Source: Nocardioides aurantiacus
Lineage (GTDB): Bacteria > Actinomycetota > Actinomycetes > Propionibacteriales > Nocardioidaceae
Direction of reading: 5' to 3'
DNA length: 64,000 nt
Assembly: GCF_003752505.1 (NCBI RefSeq)
Contig: NZ_RKHO01000001.1
Location: 1,984,001-2,048,000 of the forward strand
In this document: positions 41,792 through 50,287 of the stretch, piece by piece
How positions within the stretch are numbered: the stretch's first letter is position 1
How the letters are laid out: each line of letters opens with the position of its first letter
The notes under the pieces: model-generated
What the model saw: the letters and a program-made list of their open reading frames with translations, nothing else
Told to the model about the DNA's origin: nothing
The model's database searches: none
Program-made: the position numbers and the translations under genes

Positions 41792-42403
41792 TCAGGGCAG
41801 CGGCAGAGGCGCCTCAAGCACAAACCATGCGAGTGCCACGCAGTTCGCGACGACCGTGAACCAGAAGATAGTACGGAACGGTTGCTTGGTCGTCTTGTGT
41901 CGAAAGACCATCCGCGCGACCAGCGCACCCGGCCAACCCCCGATGAGGGCGATCGTGTGAAGAGTGGACTCCGGCGTGCGCCACCTGCCCTGTTCCGCGG
42001 CGGTTTTATCAGCGCCGTACATCAGCAACGCAACTCCACTGAAAAGACCGTAAGCAGCTAACAGCGTGACGGGCAGCGCGTCCAGCATCAGAAGACCCAC
42101 GAGGAGGATGAAGAACAGGAGCGCGATAGCGATCGCCAGGGGTAGCTTGCTGAACCCGACACGTCTGGCTGATTCAGCACCCAGGTATCGCACCTCCGAT
42201 GCGCGCGCCCGGTTGCGCTCGTCTCGCAGCTCGGCATAAGTGACTTCGCAACCGGTGACGGGCCGTCGGCCACGCGGGAACACACTTACGTGCGCGAACA
42301 CCCGCGAGCCTCCAGCAGCCGGCTCGATGAAGCCGAAGCCCCGGTCGTCGTTCCATTCGGCCAGGACCCCTTGCCGGCGCCCGACGGTGTCATCTGAAGT
42401 CAC
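41792..42403 (-). CDS. Cold-shock domain fused to DUF1294 membrane protein
   Basis: 203 residues. Residues ~10-70 are a cold-shock domain: RNP1-like DDRGFGFIEP (~19) and RNP2-like VFAHVSVF (~35). Residues ~85-200 hold about four membrane helices and the DUF1294 signature YGADKTAAEQGRWRTPESTLHTIA (split into shorter parts here), then GGWPGALVARMVFRHKT. CSD-DUF1294 fusions are widespread but of unknown role; the CSD suggests RNA binding at the membrane. Confidence 0.85.
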   Translation of the reverse strand: MTSDDTVGRRQGVLAEWNDDRGFGFIEPAAGGSRVFAHVSVFPRGRRPVTGCEVTYAELRDERNRARASEVRYLGAESARRVGFSKLPLAIAIALLFFILLVGLLMLDALPVTLLAAYGLFSGVALLMYGADKTAAEQGRWRTPESTLHTIALIGGWPGALVARMVFRHKTTKQPFRTIFWFTVVANCVALAWFVLEAPLPLP

Positions 42404-42550
42404 GTCGTCGGCTCCTTGGCTCCCATATCGCTAGGCTGAACATTCAGGGGCGCGTTAGGGGTGGCTACCTACATCCACGCCGTGAGTACCGGCTGATGGG
42501 CATCATGCGACGGTTGATGTCGCCGCGGGTCAAAATCAGAGAAACGGTCG

Positions 42551-42568
42551 CACGCGGCGGTGGAACGC
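42551..42568 (+). repeat. Array motif copy 10, touching the CoiA-like gene frame
   Basis: CACGCGGCGGTGGAACGC. The frame of the CoiA-like gene could use the GTG inside this motif (42560), but the internal ATG at 42635 makes a natural start too. Confidence 0.6.
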
Positions 42569-42634
42569 GAGTTCGACGTTGCCGGCTTCGTTGATCGTCT
42601 CCAAGACGACGGGGTTCTACCCGACACTTGCTCC

Positions 42635-44005
42635 ATGGTCGCCCAGCCACATCCTGCGGACCTACTTGCCGCATTTCAGAACGGCGAACGCCGTTTGGTT
42701 TACGCGCGCTACCGCGACTCGCCGAACGCCCCCGCATACTTCCTTGTCAATGGGACTGCCGGTGACCCGGCTCTCAGGAAGTGGGTCGCGGAGAACCTAG
42801 AGTGTTTGATCTCCGATTGCCCCGACCCGCGTCTCTCCCTCGTACATAGGAGCCGCTCCGGCCGCAGGGACGGCTTCGCACACCGGTCGGGTTCCGGGAG
42901 TCACGCCAGCGAGGGTCTGTTCCACCAGCAAGCCAAAGCAATGTTGATCGCATGGGTCGATCGCCAGTACCCGCACATCAACGCGGTTCCCGAGATGCCG
43001 ACACCCTTACGTGAGCGTCGCGCCGATGTGATGTTGACCTGGCCAGACGGGCGACGCGCTGCGGTTGAGGTCCAGTACGCGGCCTTGACCGTGGCCGCCT
43101 GGGAGAGACGGCACGAGTCGTACCTTGCCGAGGGCGTCACCCCCATCTGGCTTCTTGGTCATTCCGGCCCGTACCTACGGAGTGCTCGTCCTCGCTCGTA
43201 CGAGCTGCCCGAGTCGGTGGCCGGGCAGGTACAGGTTCAGGCCCTTCACGAGGCGATGACAGAGGCGGGTGCGCCAGTCTTGTGGGTGAACCCGCTTGAC
43301 CAATCGATCGCGACCCCGTGGGTCTGTACTCAAGTAGCAGGCAGAAAGCTCGCGGTATCCGTGTCCCCAGGCGGCGACCGCCGCGCTCATATCCGCGTCG
43401 ACCCCCTGGACGCCTGTCGCCTGGACCCGACCCGCGGGCTGATTAGCCCGGCGATGGACCACCTAGCAAGACTTCGTGCTGCCTTCGCCGACCGGCTCGC
43501 TCAGGACGCAACCAGGCCGCTTCCCCCGCCAGCGTCACCGCGCGTAAATGCAGAACTGATATCAACCGATAATGCTCAGAGAGAGAAAATCCTGGCGCAA
43601 CACGAGGTCTGGTTGGCCTCTGACGTGCGGGCTCAGTTTGTCAGGATGTTTGGAGAGATCCCCGAACTTTTTTCCAAGACGCACGCCGAACAAGACCAGA
43701 TCGAGGCGTATCCAGAGATGTGGCGATGCATCTTGTACCAGGCGTTGATCCATGGGAGGCGCCTCCAATACCTGACTTACGACGACTGCTTCGCGGTGCT
43801 CGACTCCCACGGCATCGACCAGGGCCCGACACGACGCACCGCCATCCACAGCTTCCTCCGGCACCTGGAGGAGCAGGGCATCTTGTACATGCCTAGATAC
43901 GGCGGAGGCGCCGTCCGCATCATGGTTCTCAGACCCCTTCGCACGCTGGCCGAAGGTGCAGACGTGTTGCACACCGACGGCTCGGCGCCTATGACATCCA
44001 GCTGA
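42635..44005 (+). CDS. CoiA-like nuclease-family protein
   Basis: 456 residues from ATG 42635 (or ~480 from GTG 42560). The core at ~70-170 matches competence CoiA-like proteins: FHQQAKAMLIAWV, then RRADVMLTWPDGRRAAVEVQ, the D-x(n)-E-x-Q catalytic pattern of restriction-nuclease-like folds, then YLAEGVTPIWLLG. The rest (~300 residues) is mostly helical with HTH-like content near the C-terminus (AIHSFLRHLEEQGILYM). CoiA proteins act in transformation or, in phage-related contexts, DNA processing. It sits alone in its segment and converges on recombinase copy 2. Confidence 0.76.
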   Translation: MVAQPHPADLLAAFQNGERRLVYARYRDSPNAPAYFLVNGTAGDPALRKWVAENLECLISDCPDPRLSLVHRSRSGRRDGFAHRSGSGSHASEGLFHQQAKAMLIAWVDRQYPHINAVPEMPTPLRERRADVMLTWPDGRRAAVEVQYAALTVAAWERRHESYLAEGVTPIWLLGHSGPYLRSARPRSYELPESVAGQVQVQALHEAMTEAGAPVLWVNPLDQSIATPWVCTQVAGRKLAVSVSPGGDRRAHIRVDPLDACRLDPTRGLISPAMDHLARLRAAFADRLAQDATRPLPPPASPRVNAELISTDNAQREKILAQHEVWLASDVRAQFVRMFGEIPELFSKTHAEQDQIEAYPEMWRCILYQALIHGRRLQYLTYDDCFAVLDSHGIDQGPTRRTAIHSFLRHLEEQGILYMPRYGGGAVRIMVLRPLRTLAEGADVLHTDGSAPMTSS

Positions 44006-44069
44006 CAGTTAGCGCCACTTGAATTTCGAACCACACTGTCCCGAGGGCCAACGAGTGCCACTGCCTAAA

Positions 44070-44095
44070 GGGCTCTTACCTCGAGTTGAGAGCCC
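44070..44095. terminator. Hairpin between CoiA-like gene and recombinase copy 2
   Basis: GGGCTCT-12 bases-AGAGCCC, a perfect 7-bp stem, 65 bp after the CoiA-like stop and 104 bp from the recombinase stop. Suited to ending both convergent transcripts; no T-run follows. Confidence 0.5.
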
Positions 44096-44198
44096 GTGGG
44101 CGTGGAGGTATGCGCATCCAATTTGCTGGCGGCCGCCCGTGCGTCGGACGAATACCCCTCAGCTTGTGGCACCCGGGCGGTGCAGGTCGCTGCCCATA

Positions 44199-45113
44199 TC
44201 AGACGCTAGCGACGTAGGCGGTGAGGAAGTGGACGCCATGACGATCAAGGTTGCCTCGGGCGCGGTCATAGTGCTCGGTGGTGCGGGGGTCGGCATGGCG
44301 GGCCAGGATCTGGACGTCCCGTAACGGGACGCCTGCGTCGAGGGCATTGGTAATCGCCGCATCCCTCAACGAGTGCGGGCTGATGTGTCGCGGGATCCCG
44401 GCCGCCTTCGCGACCCGCCGCACCATCCGATAGACGTCCCGGCGGTCGATCGGCGCACCGGACACGGGTCGCCGCACCAGTGGTCCGCTGGTGCGTTCGC
44501 CGCGACAGGCCTCGAGTACGCGTAGGACCGGGACCGTGAGAGGCATGGTGGCGGGCTTGTCGCCCTTGCCGACCAGGTGCAGGACGCGGTGGCCGCGCAG
44601 GGTCTCGGCGTAGTCCTCGATCCGGACTGAGGCTGCTTCTGAGGCTCGGAGGGCGTTGATGCCCAGCAGGTAGGCCAGGGCGCCGTGGTGGACGGTGACG
44701 GTTTGGGCGATCTGGAGGAACCGGATCAGTTCGAGCCGGTCCAGGCCCTGGGTCCTGGACTCGTCGTGGTGAACCTTCGGAAGTCGGGCGTACACCGCCG
44801 GGTCGGCAGGGATGAGGCCGTCGATGTGGGCGAACCGGAAGAACCCACGGACGCCGTGCATCATCGTGTTGGTCGAGGACGCCATCAGTCCAGCGTCGCC
44901 CAGGCTGCGGATGTAGAGCTCGACGTGCGCGCGCTGGATCCCGATCAGCGGGTCCAGGCCATTGGTCTCGCACCACTGGAACCAGCGGCGCAGTTGGTAA
45001 GAGTAGAGCTCGTGGGTGTGTCCGGCGTACCTGGCCAGGAACGAGACCGCAGCCAGCTGCGCGGTCGTCATAGAAAGGGGCTGGAACGGCAGGATCCGCG
45101 TTGGGTTGAACAT
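44199..45113 (-). CDS. Tyrosine recombinase, copy 2
   Basis: 304 residues, near-identical to copy 1. Catalytic Arg in NALRASEAAS, H-x-x-R retained as HSLR, and HADPRTTEHY kept. The residue after the box II Arg is Asp (HSLRDAAIT) where copy 1 and most relatives have His; this position supports the active site, so activity may be reduced. Other differences: MFNPTR for MSNTTR at the start, VRRVAK for VLRVAK. Array motif copy 11 is 102 bp upstream. Confidence 0.88.
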   Translation of the reverse strand: MFNPTRILPFQPLSMTTAQLAAVSFLARYAGHTHELYSYQLRRWFQWCETNGLDPLIGIQRAHVELYIRSLGDAGLMASSTNTMMHGVRGFFRFAHIDGLIPADPAVYARLPKVHHDESRTQGLDRLELIRFLQIAQTVTVHHGALAYLLGINALRASEAASVRIEDYAETLRGHRVLHLVGKGDKPATMPLTVPVLRVLEACRGERTSGPLVRRPVSGAPIDRRDVYRMVRRVAKAAGIPRHISPHSLRDAAITNALDAGVPLRDVQILARHADPRTTEHYDRARGNLDRHGVHFLTAYVASV

Positions 45114-45214
45114 GGAGCACCTCACGCGACGAACCAGCGCGGGGCCCGACCGCGCCCGCCGCCGACACGACGAGGCACTCGAAGTCAGGACGCTACCCCG
45201 AGTGCCTCCTCCGG

Positions 45215-45231
45215 CAGGCGGCGGACGACGC
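45215..45231 (+). repeat. Array motif copy 11, upstream of recombinase copy 2
   Basis: CAGGCGGCGGACGACGC, one base shorter than consensus. Last clear copy of the window and the boundary between the array and the SIS-HAD operon. Confidence 0.7.
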
Positions 45232-45312
45232 ACGTAAGCGACAGCAACCCTCCTATAGGCCGAGTGTCCGTGACGTCTGGTAGGACTTGCCGGGGATTAG
45301 GCGACTCGAAGG

Positions 45313-47199
45313 TTGAGGATCTTGGGACGACGGTACGCAGATGAGTTGCAAGAGTTGCAAGAAACCTACCGGGCCGTCACGTCGCTCGAAGCGGAGGCAC
45401 TAGCAGAAGTTAGTCTCGTTCAATCCGAGTTTCGGCGGCGGAGTGCCTACTTCGTCGGGAGTGGCGGAGCACTGGCGATGGCGCAGTTGGCCGCTCGCGT
45501 TCACGGGTCTAGCAGCTCGTATCCGTCGTGCGCCATTACCCCGTTGTCGTTGGCAGTCGGTGATGGGCTTCGCCCGACGAACTCAACGGTGGGCTTGTTC
45601 AGTGCGCGGGCGCGACACCCCGACGTGCGCCTGGCTGCTCGGGCGGCCCGTGCCGGGCCTGGTAACCGGGTAATCCTGCTAACGCAGCTCCCCGCCGCGG
45701 AGGTAACCCCCGAGCTTGCCGCGGTCGTCGATGAGATCGTGACCTTGCCGCGAACGGTAAAGGATGGGTTCTTGGCAACCAACAGCATCTTGGCGATGGG
45801 GAGTGCGTGGTTGAAGGCTGCCGGGCTGGACCTGCCCGACAGGCTGCCGATGCTCTATGCGCCGATGCCTCCATGGCCCGAGGAAGCCCTGCGTGCCCTG
45901 GTCCTCTACGGGCCCGATCAGCTTGCGGCCGCCTATGACTTGGAGGCACGTCTCTCTGAGACCGGGCTTGTCGACGTGCAGTTGGCCGACCTCCGGAACA
46001 TGGCACACGGTCGTCACGTCGGCTTATTGAATCGAGCGACGTCGACGGTTCTTGTCACGCTGGGCGACCCCGGTGTGCAGCCCTTAGTCGACAAGACGGT
46101 CGCAGTGCTTCCGGCGTCGCTAAAGGTGGTGGACCTGTCCACTACGATTCCGGGGCCTATCGGAGTTCTTGACACCCTCGTCGGTTGTATGCGGCTCACC
46201 GGGGAGATCGGGGTGTCTCGCGGCGCGGATCCTGGTCAACCGCGGGTGAGCCCCTCTGGACGGAAGCTCTACCACTTACCGTGGGCGCGCCTCGCTTCGA
46301 GTCCCGATGGCTCGCGCCCGGCACGTGTCAAGGCGACCGCGGCCGGGATGGTCGACAGGAGTCAAGATGACCTCGACGCCTGGGTGGAGGCTTGGCATAG
46401 GTGGCGACAGTCCGTTTCCGGACGTCCAGTCTCGGCGGTTGTGCTCGACTACGATGGCACGTGCGTCCCCACCAAGAGTCGGACGAGGCCTCCAGCGCTG
46501 GAAGTTCAACAGGAAATCCACCGGCTGCTGGACCATGGCGTTCGGATCGCCTTCGCCTCAGGGCGAGGCCCATCGGTCATTGAAGAGTTGCGCCGATGGA
46601 TTCCAAAATCGTTCTGGGACGACGTGGTCGTCGGGATCTACAACGGCGGGCTCCTAAATCCGCTCGCCGCAGATGTTGAGCGCGGCGCCGCACCGGAAGA
46701 AGACCTGGCAGCGGCGGCCGATCTCCTCCGCGAGGGGCTCGTCGGGCACGGATGGGAACTGTCGGCCCGGCGCTGGCAGGTCACAGTGCAACGAGTCGGA
46801 ACGGAGATCGCTGACGCAGGCGCAGCAGTGGCCGCCATCCTCGAGCCGACGCTGGGCGCGCGGTTGAAAGTTGTCGAGAGCGGTCACAGCGTCGACATCG
46901 TGTCGCGCGCCACCAGCAAGCGCGCGGTGGTCGATCATCTCGACGTGAAGGTCGGAGAGGTCCTTCTCATCGGCGACCAAGGCGAGGTCGGTGGAAACGA
47001 TTTCGAACTGCTCTCATACTCAGACCTCTCGCTGTCGGTCGATCGAGTGTCAGCAGACCGGAGTCGATGCTGGAACCTGTCTGAGGACGGAACCGCTGGG
47101 CCAGCTCTCTTGGCAAAGTATCTTGGGGCTGTCCAACTGCGCGGGCGGGCGGGCGCCCGGTTTTCTTGGAAGCAGCCAGCGGTGAGGAGGACAAGGTGA
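45313..47199 (+). CDS. SIS-domain sugar isomerase fused to HAD phosphatase
   Basis: 628 residues from TTG 45313; other nearby TTG codons are possible. Residues ~40-300 form a SIS domain (YFVGSGGALAMAQLAARVHG, ~47; then ARAARAGPGNRVILLTQLP), the fold of phosphosugar isomerases. Residues ~375-620 form a HAD phosphatase of the Cof type: VVLDYDGTCVP (motif I, ~380), FASGRGPS (motif II), KRAVVDHL and LLIGDQGEVGGND (motif IV). First gene of a four-gene coupled operon; GTGA joins it to the PRTase-like gene. A phosphosugar handling and dephosphorylating enzyme. Confidence 0.82.
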   Translation: MRILGRRYADELQELQETYRAVTSLEAEALAEVSLVQSEFRRRSAYFVGSGGALAMAQLAARVHGSSSSYPSCAITPLSLAVGDGLRPTNSTVGLFSARARHPDVRLAARAARAGPGNRVILLTQLPAAEVTPELAAVVDEIVTLPRTVKDGFLATNSILAMGSAWLKAAGLDLPDRLPMLYAPMPPWPEEALRALVLYGPDQLAAAYDLEARLSETGLVDVQLADLRNMAHGRHVGLLNRATSTVLVTLGDPGVQPLVDKTVAVLPASLKVVDLSTTIPGPIGVLDTLVGCMRLTGEIGVSRGADPGQPRVSPSGRKLYHLPWARLASSPDGSRPARVKATAAGMVDRSQDDLDAWVEAWHRWRQSVSGRPVSAVVLDYDGTCVPTKSRTRPPALEVQQEIHRLLDHGVRIAFASGRGPSVIEELRRWIPKSFWDDVVVGIYNGGLLNPLAADVERGAAPEEDLAAAADLLREGLVGHGWELSARRWQVTVQRVGTEIADAGAAVAAILEPTLGARLKVVESGHSVDIVSRATSKRAVVDHLDVKVGEVLLIGDQGEVGGNDFELLSYSDLSLSVDRVSADRSRCWNLSEDGTAGPALLAKYLGAVQLRGRAGARFSWKQPAVRRTR

Positions 47200-48317
47200 A
47201 GACCTCGCTTGCCAATCAACTATTGGGCAAACTCGTCGACCTGGACGAAGCAGCCGAAGCCGACCTCGTCCCGAAGTTGACCACCATGGCAGAACTTAAA
47301 TGGGACACCTACGAAGGGTTCCGGGCCGGCCAGCGCTTTATGGAAAGCCTTGCGCGGTGGCTACAAGGTTTCAATCAAGCGACTCGCAAACGATGGCTCG
47401 ACTTCCTCCTCACCCGACTCGTCTTCATCAGCGCCGCGGAAGTCGACCACCTCATCGCCGTGGCATATCCGGACGTCATCAGGCCGGCCATCCTTGACCG
47501 GATCGCTGTGGCCAGTGGCATTGCATGGCACCGCAAGGCTCAACTCATGAGCACGCCCGCCTTCAAAGTCGAGCAGCGCCGCATCCTTGTCTTTGCCCTC
47601 TCCGACGGCGCCCGCCTTGACGTCCTTAGGCGCAACTCCGACCTATCTCACGAGCAGTTCATCCCCCAGCCCGCGGTTCCCCCTACCCGACGTTCGGAGC
47701 TCAGTAAGAAACTTGTCGAGGCCCTGAAAGTTCACGGTGGCGAGGCAGACGACCTCACCTTCAACCACGTCCTCCTGGTCGATGACTTCTACGGCAGCGG
47801 GACCAGTCTCATCGACTATGTCGATAACGGGGATGGAAGCGTTTCTCGTAGTGGCAAGATCGAGAAGTTCCTCACCGACGCCGTCGCGCTCACAGTCTCT
47901 GAGAACGAAAGCCCCCCGGTACTCCACGAGGGCTACACCGCCACCATTTTGGTCTATATGGCGAGCGCACGGGCTAAGCGCCACATAGAAGACGCACTCA
48001 TTAAGACGGGGCTAGCCAATCGTTGGAGGCTGGAGGTGGTCCAGGTCTTTGACGACAGCTGCGAGGTCACCGACGCCGACCTGCTAGCGGACTGCGACAC
48101 CTTCTGGGACCCAGTCCTGGAGGACGAACACAAGAAGCGCGCCGCACGCGGCTACAAGGATTGCGCGCTCCCCATCGTCCTGCACCACAACGCTCCGAAC
48201 AACAGCGTCAGCCCACTTTGGGCGGACAGCACTGGCCGACGCCGCGAGGGCTACACCAGCAAAGAACGACGAGCTTTGTTCCCCCGTTACGAACGCCATC
48301 ACTCGGATCGCCCCTGA
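47196..48317 (+). CDS. Phosphoribosyltransferase-like protein of conflict-system type
   Basis: 373 residues from GTG 47196, with GGAGGA just upstream and a 4-base overlap with the SIS-HAD gene. The centre holds a PRPP-binding loop, VLLVDDFYGSGTSLIDYV (~195), which is the PRTase motif (two acidic residues, then G-x-G/S-T). The N-terminal ~170 residues are helical; DFLLTRLVFISAAEV and ARLDVLRRNSDLSHEQF follow. Similar PRTase-like proteins occur with P-loop ATPases in predicted nucleotide-linked conflict systems. Likely moves a ribose phosphate on a base or other acceptor; the target is unknown. Confidence 0.74.
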   Translation: MKTSLANQLLGKLVDLDEAAEADLVPKLTTMAELKWDTYEGFRAGQRFMESLARWLQGFNQATRKRWLDFLLTRLVFISAAEVDHLIAVAYPDVIRPAILDRIAVASGIAWHRKAQLMSTPAFKVEQRRILVFALSDGARLDVLRRNSDLSHEQFIPQPAVPPTRRSELSKKLVEALKVHGGEADDLTFNHVLLVDDFYGSGTSLIDYVDNGDGSVSRSGKIEKFLTDAVALTVSENESPPVLHEGYTATILVYMASARAKRHIEDALIKTGLANRWRLEVVQVFDDSCEVTDADLLADCDTFWDPVLEDEHKKRAARGYKDCALPIVLHHNAPNNSVSPLWADSTGRRREGYTSKERRALFPRYERHHSDRP

Positions 48318-50287
48318 TGGCCCGCCCGAACCCGTTCCGAACCCGGCACAGCGAGGCCGCATCCCGCAATCTCGCACTCTTCACGGCCACCTTTGCCCCC
48401 GAGGTGCTGCACGCTCTTCCGGCGCCACCGTTCGATCAATTCTACGTGCTGCGTAGCGCCCCGGGTGCGGGTAAGACCAGCCTAATGAAGTGCCTAACCG
48501 CCCGAACGCTCAGCTACATCCATCAACATCGCTCCAAGTCCGGCAGCCTCGTCTCATTCCTAACCGACTTCGGGGTGCTAGACGCCAACGGCCCGCTAGT
48601 CATCGGGGTGCTGGAGAATCTCGACCAGAACTACGCCGGTCTTCTCGACGTGGCCGAGGACGCTGACCTGCAGCGTCGGCTGCTGTTCAAGTTGCTCGAC
48701 GCTCGCGTCATCCAAGGCTTGGTCCGAGCCTGTCTGGAATTCGCGGGGCGGGCCCCAGACGAGGATCCCGGCCTGGTCCAGTTCCACCCGCAGACCCCGG
48801 ACTCGACGCGGGCGTTCATGCGGCTCGGCGGGACCAGCGGCGCGGAGCTCGTCGCGGCCGCGGAGGCTGCTGAGGACGAACTGCTTGACCTATTTGACCA
48901 AATTATCGCAACGTCAGCAGAGATGCCGATCGGGCACAGCAGACTGCACACGCTGACCGCCCTGTCCGCCGCCAAGATTGAGGTGGCAGGCGTGCCCGTG
49001 TTGGCTAGCACGCTGATCATGTTCGACGACGCTCACGCCCTCGCCGAGGAGCAGCGGACGGCTCTTCTGGGGGCATTGCGAAGCCGATCCCACACCGTGG
49101 GGCGGTGGATGGCGACCCGAAACGTGGCTCTCGAGGACGACGAGCTTTTCGGCGCTGGCGACGAGGGCCGCGACTTCGACGTGATCGAGCTTGAGGCCCT
49201 GGCACGGGATCGCACCAACAGCGCCGCAGCTCTGAACCGACTCACGGGCCAGACGCTCACCCCCAGCCGCTTCCGCAAGGTGCTGCTCGACATCGCTGAC
49301 AAGCGCGCCTCATCAACGCTCGACCGAATGCTCACCGATGACACTTCGCTTACGAACCTGCTCGGAGTCGAGCCCGACGCTGCTCTGGATTTTGCCTCCG
49401 AGGATCCCTTCACCAAGGTCCGGACCCGGATTGCTGACAAGGGCGGACACGACCCTCGATATGCCGCCTGGCTTGCGGAGACCGACCAGCTCGACGGACG
49501 CGACGGCCTAGCTCGCTTGTGCGAGGTCGATGTGCTGATCGAACGCGACCGAAGTCGAGCCCAACAGGAGCTCTTCGACGACTTCCCGCTTCCTGCCGAC
49601 CAGCTAGTAGCCCGCGGCAGCAGCTCCCTGCGCGAAGCCGCATACCTGCGCGCAGCGATTGATTACGACATCCCCTACTACGTCGGCGCAGAAATTTACG
49701 CCCGTCTCGGAAGCGCAAACATTGAGCAGTTCCTTGAGTTATGCGGCGATTTGATGGCCCGCCTACAGACGCAGGATGCAACAGGGCGTGAGTTGGTGTT
49801 GACCCCGGCGATCCAGGACAAGATTGCCAGAGATGCGAGTCGAAACTATTATCTAAGCCTCCCGCAGTTGCCGTACGGCAATTACATCCAGAGGCTTGTA
49901 GATGGAATTGCGCGCATCAGTAGGGAAGAGGCCGCCAAGCCCCGGATCCCGTATCCCCCCGGCGTCACCGGAACTGCACTCCTGATGTCGGACCGAGCGA
50001 AACTCCGCGAACCAGCCAGCCTGAAGCTGCCAGAAATGGCGGCACTCTATTCCGGACTCAAGTCCGCAATAGCTCACAACGTGGTCTGGATCGAGCTCAA
50101 TTACCGTGTCAAGAACGCCGACTACATGGTCATTTATCTCAACCGATTGCTGTGCCCTACGTTCGGAATGCCCCTGGGGCTGGGAGCCTTCCGCGAACGC
50201 AAGCTAAGTCAGATGGCAGGCTGGATGATCGAACCACCTCGCCGCTACGGCGAGGCCGCCGACCCACGACAGGGGACGCTCATATGA
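48317..50287 (+). CDS. Large P-loop ATPase (ORC/CDC6-like architecture)
   Basis: 656 residues from ATG 48317, which shares one base with the PRTase stop. Walker A is SAPGAGKTSLMK (~50), Walker B STLIMFDDAHAL (~235); a sensor-like arginine stretch and helical lid follow (LTPSRFRKVLLDIADKRAS). The C-terminal ~250 residues contain winged-helix-like and helical parts ending in LNYRVKNADYMVIYLN. This plan resembles STAND or ORC/CDC6-like ATPases of immune systems, in which ATP binding gates an effector. No catalytic effector domain of its own. Confidence 0.72.
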   Translation: MARPNPFRTRHSEAASRNLALFTATFAPEVLHALPAPPFDQFYVLRSAPGAGKTSLMKCLTARTLSYIHQHRSKSGSLVSFLTDFGVLDANGPLVIGVLENLDQNYAGLLDVAEDADLQRRLLFKLLDARVIQGLVRACLEFAGRAPDEDPGLVQFHPQTPDSTRAFMRLGGTSGAELVAAAEAAEDELLDLFDQIIATSAEMPIGHSRLHTLTALSAAKIEVAGVPVLASTLIMFDDAHALAEEQRTALLGALRSRSHTVGRWMATRNVALEDDELFGAGDEGRDFDVIELEALARDRTNSAAALNRLTGQTLTPSRFRKVLLDIADKRASSTLDRMLTDDTSLTNLLGVEPDAALDFASEDPFTKVRTRIADKGGHDPRYAAWLAETDQLDGRDGLARLCEVDVLIERDRSRAQQELFDDFPLPADQLVARGSSSLREAAYLRAAIDYDIPYYVGAEIYARLGSANIEQFLELCGDLMARLQTQDATGRELVLTPAIQDKIARDASRNYYLSLPQLPYGNYIQRLVDGIARISREEAAKPRIPYPPGVTGTALLMSDRAKLREPASLKLPEMAALYSGLKSAIAHNVVWIELNYRVKNADYMVIYLNRLLCPTFGMPLGLGAFRERKLSQMAGWMIEPPRRYGEAADPRQGTLI

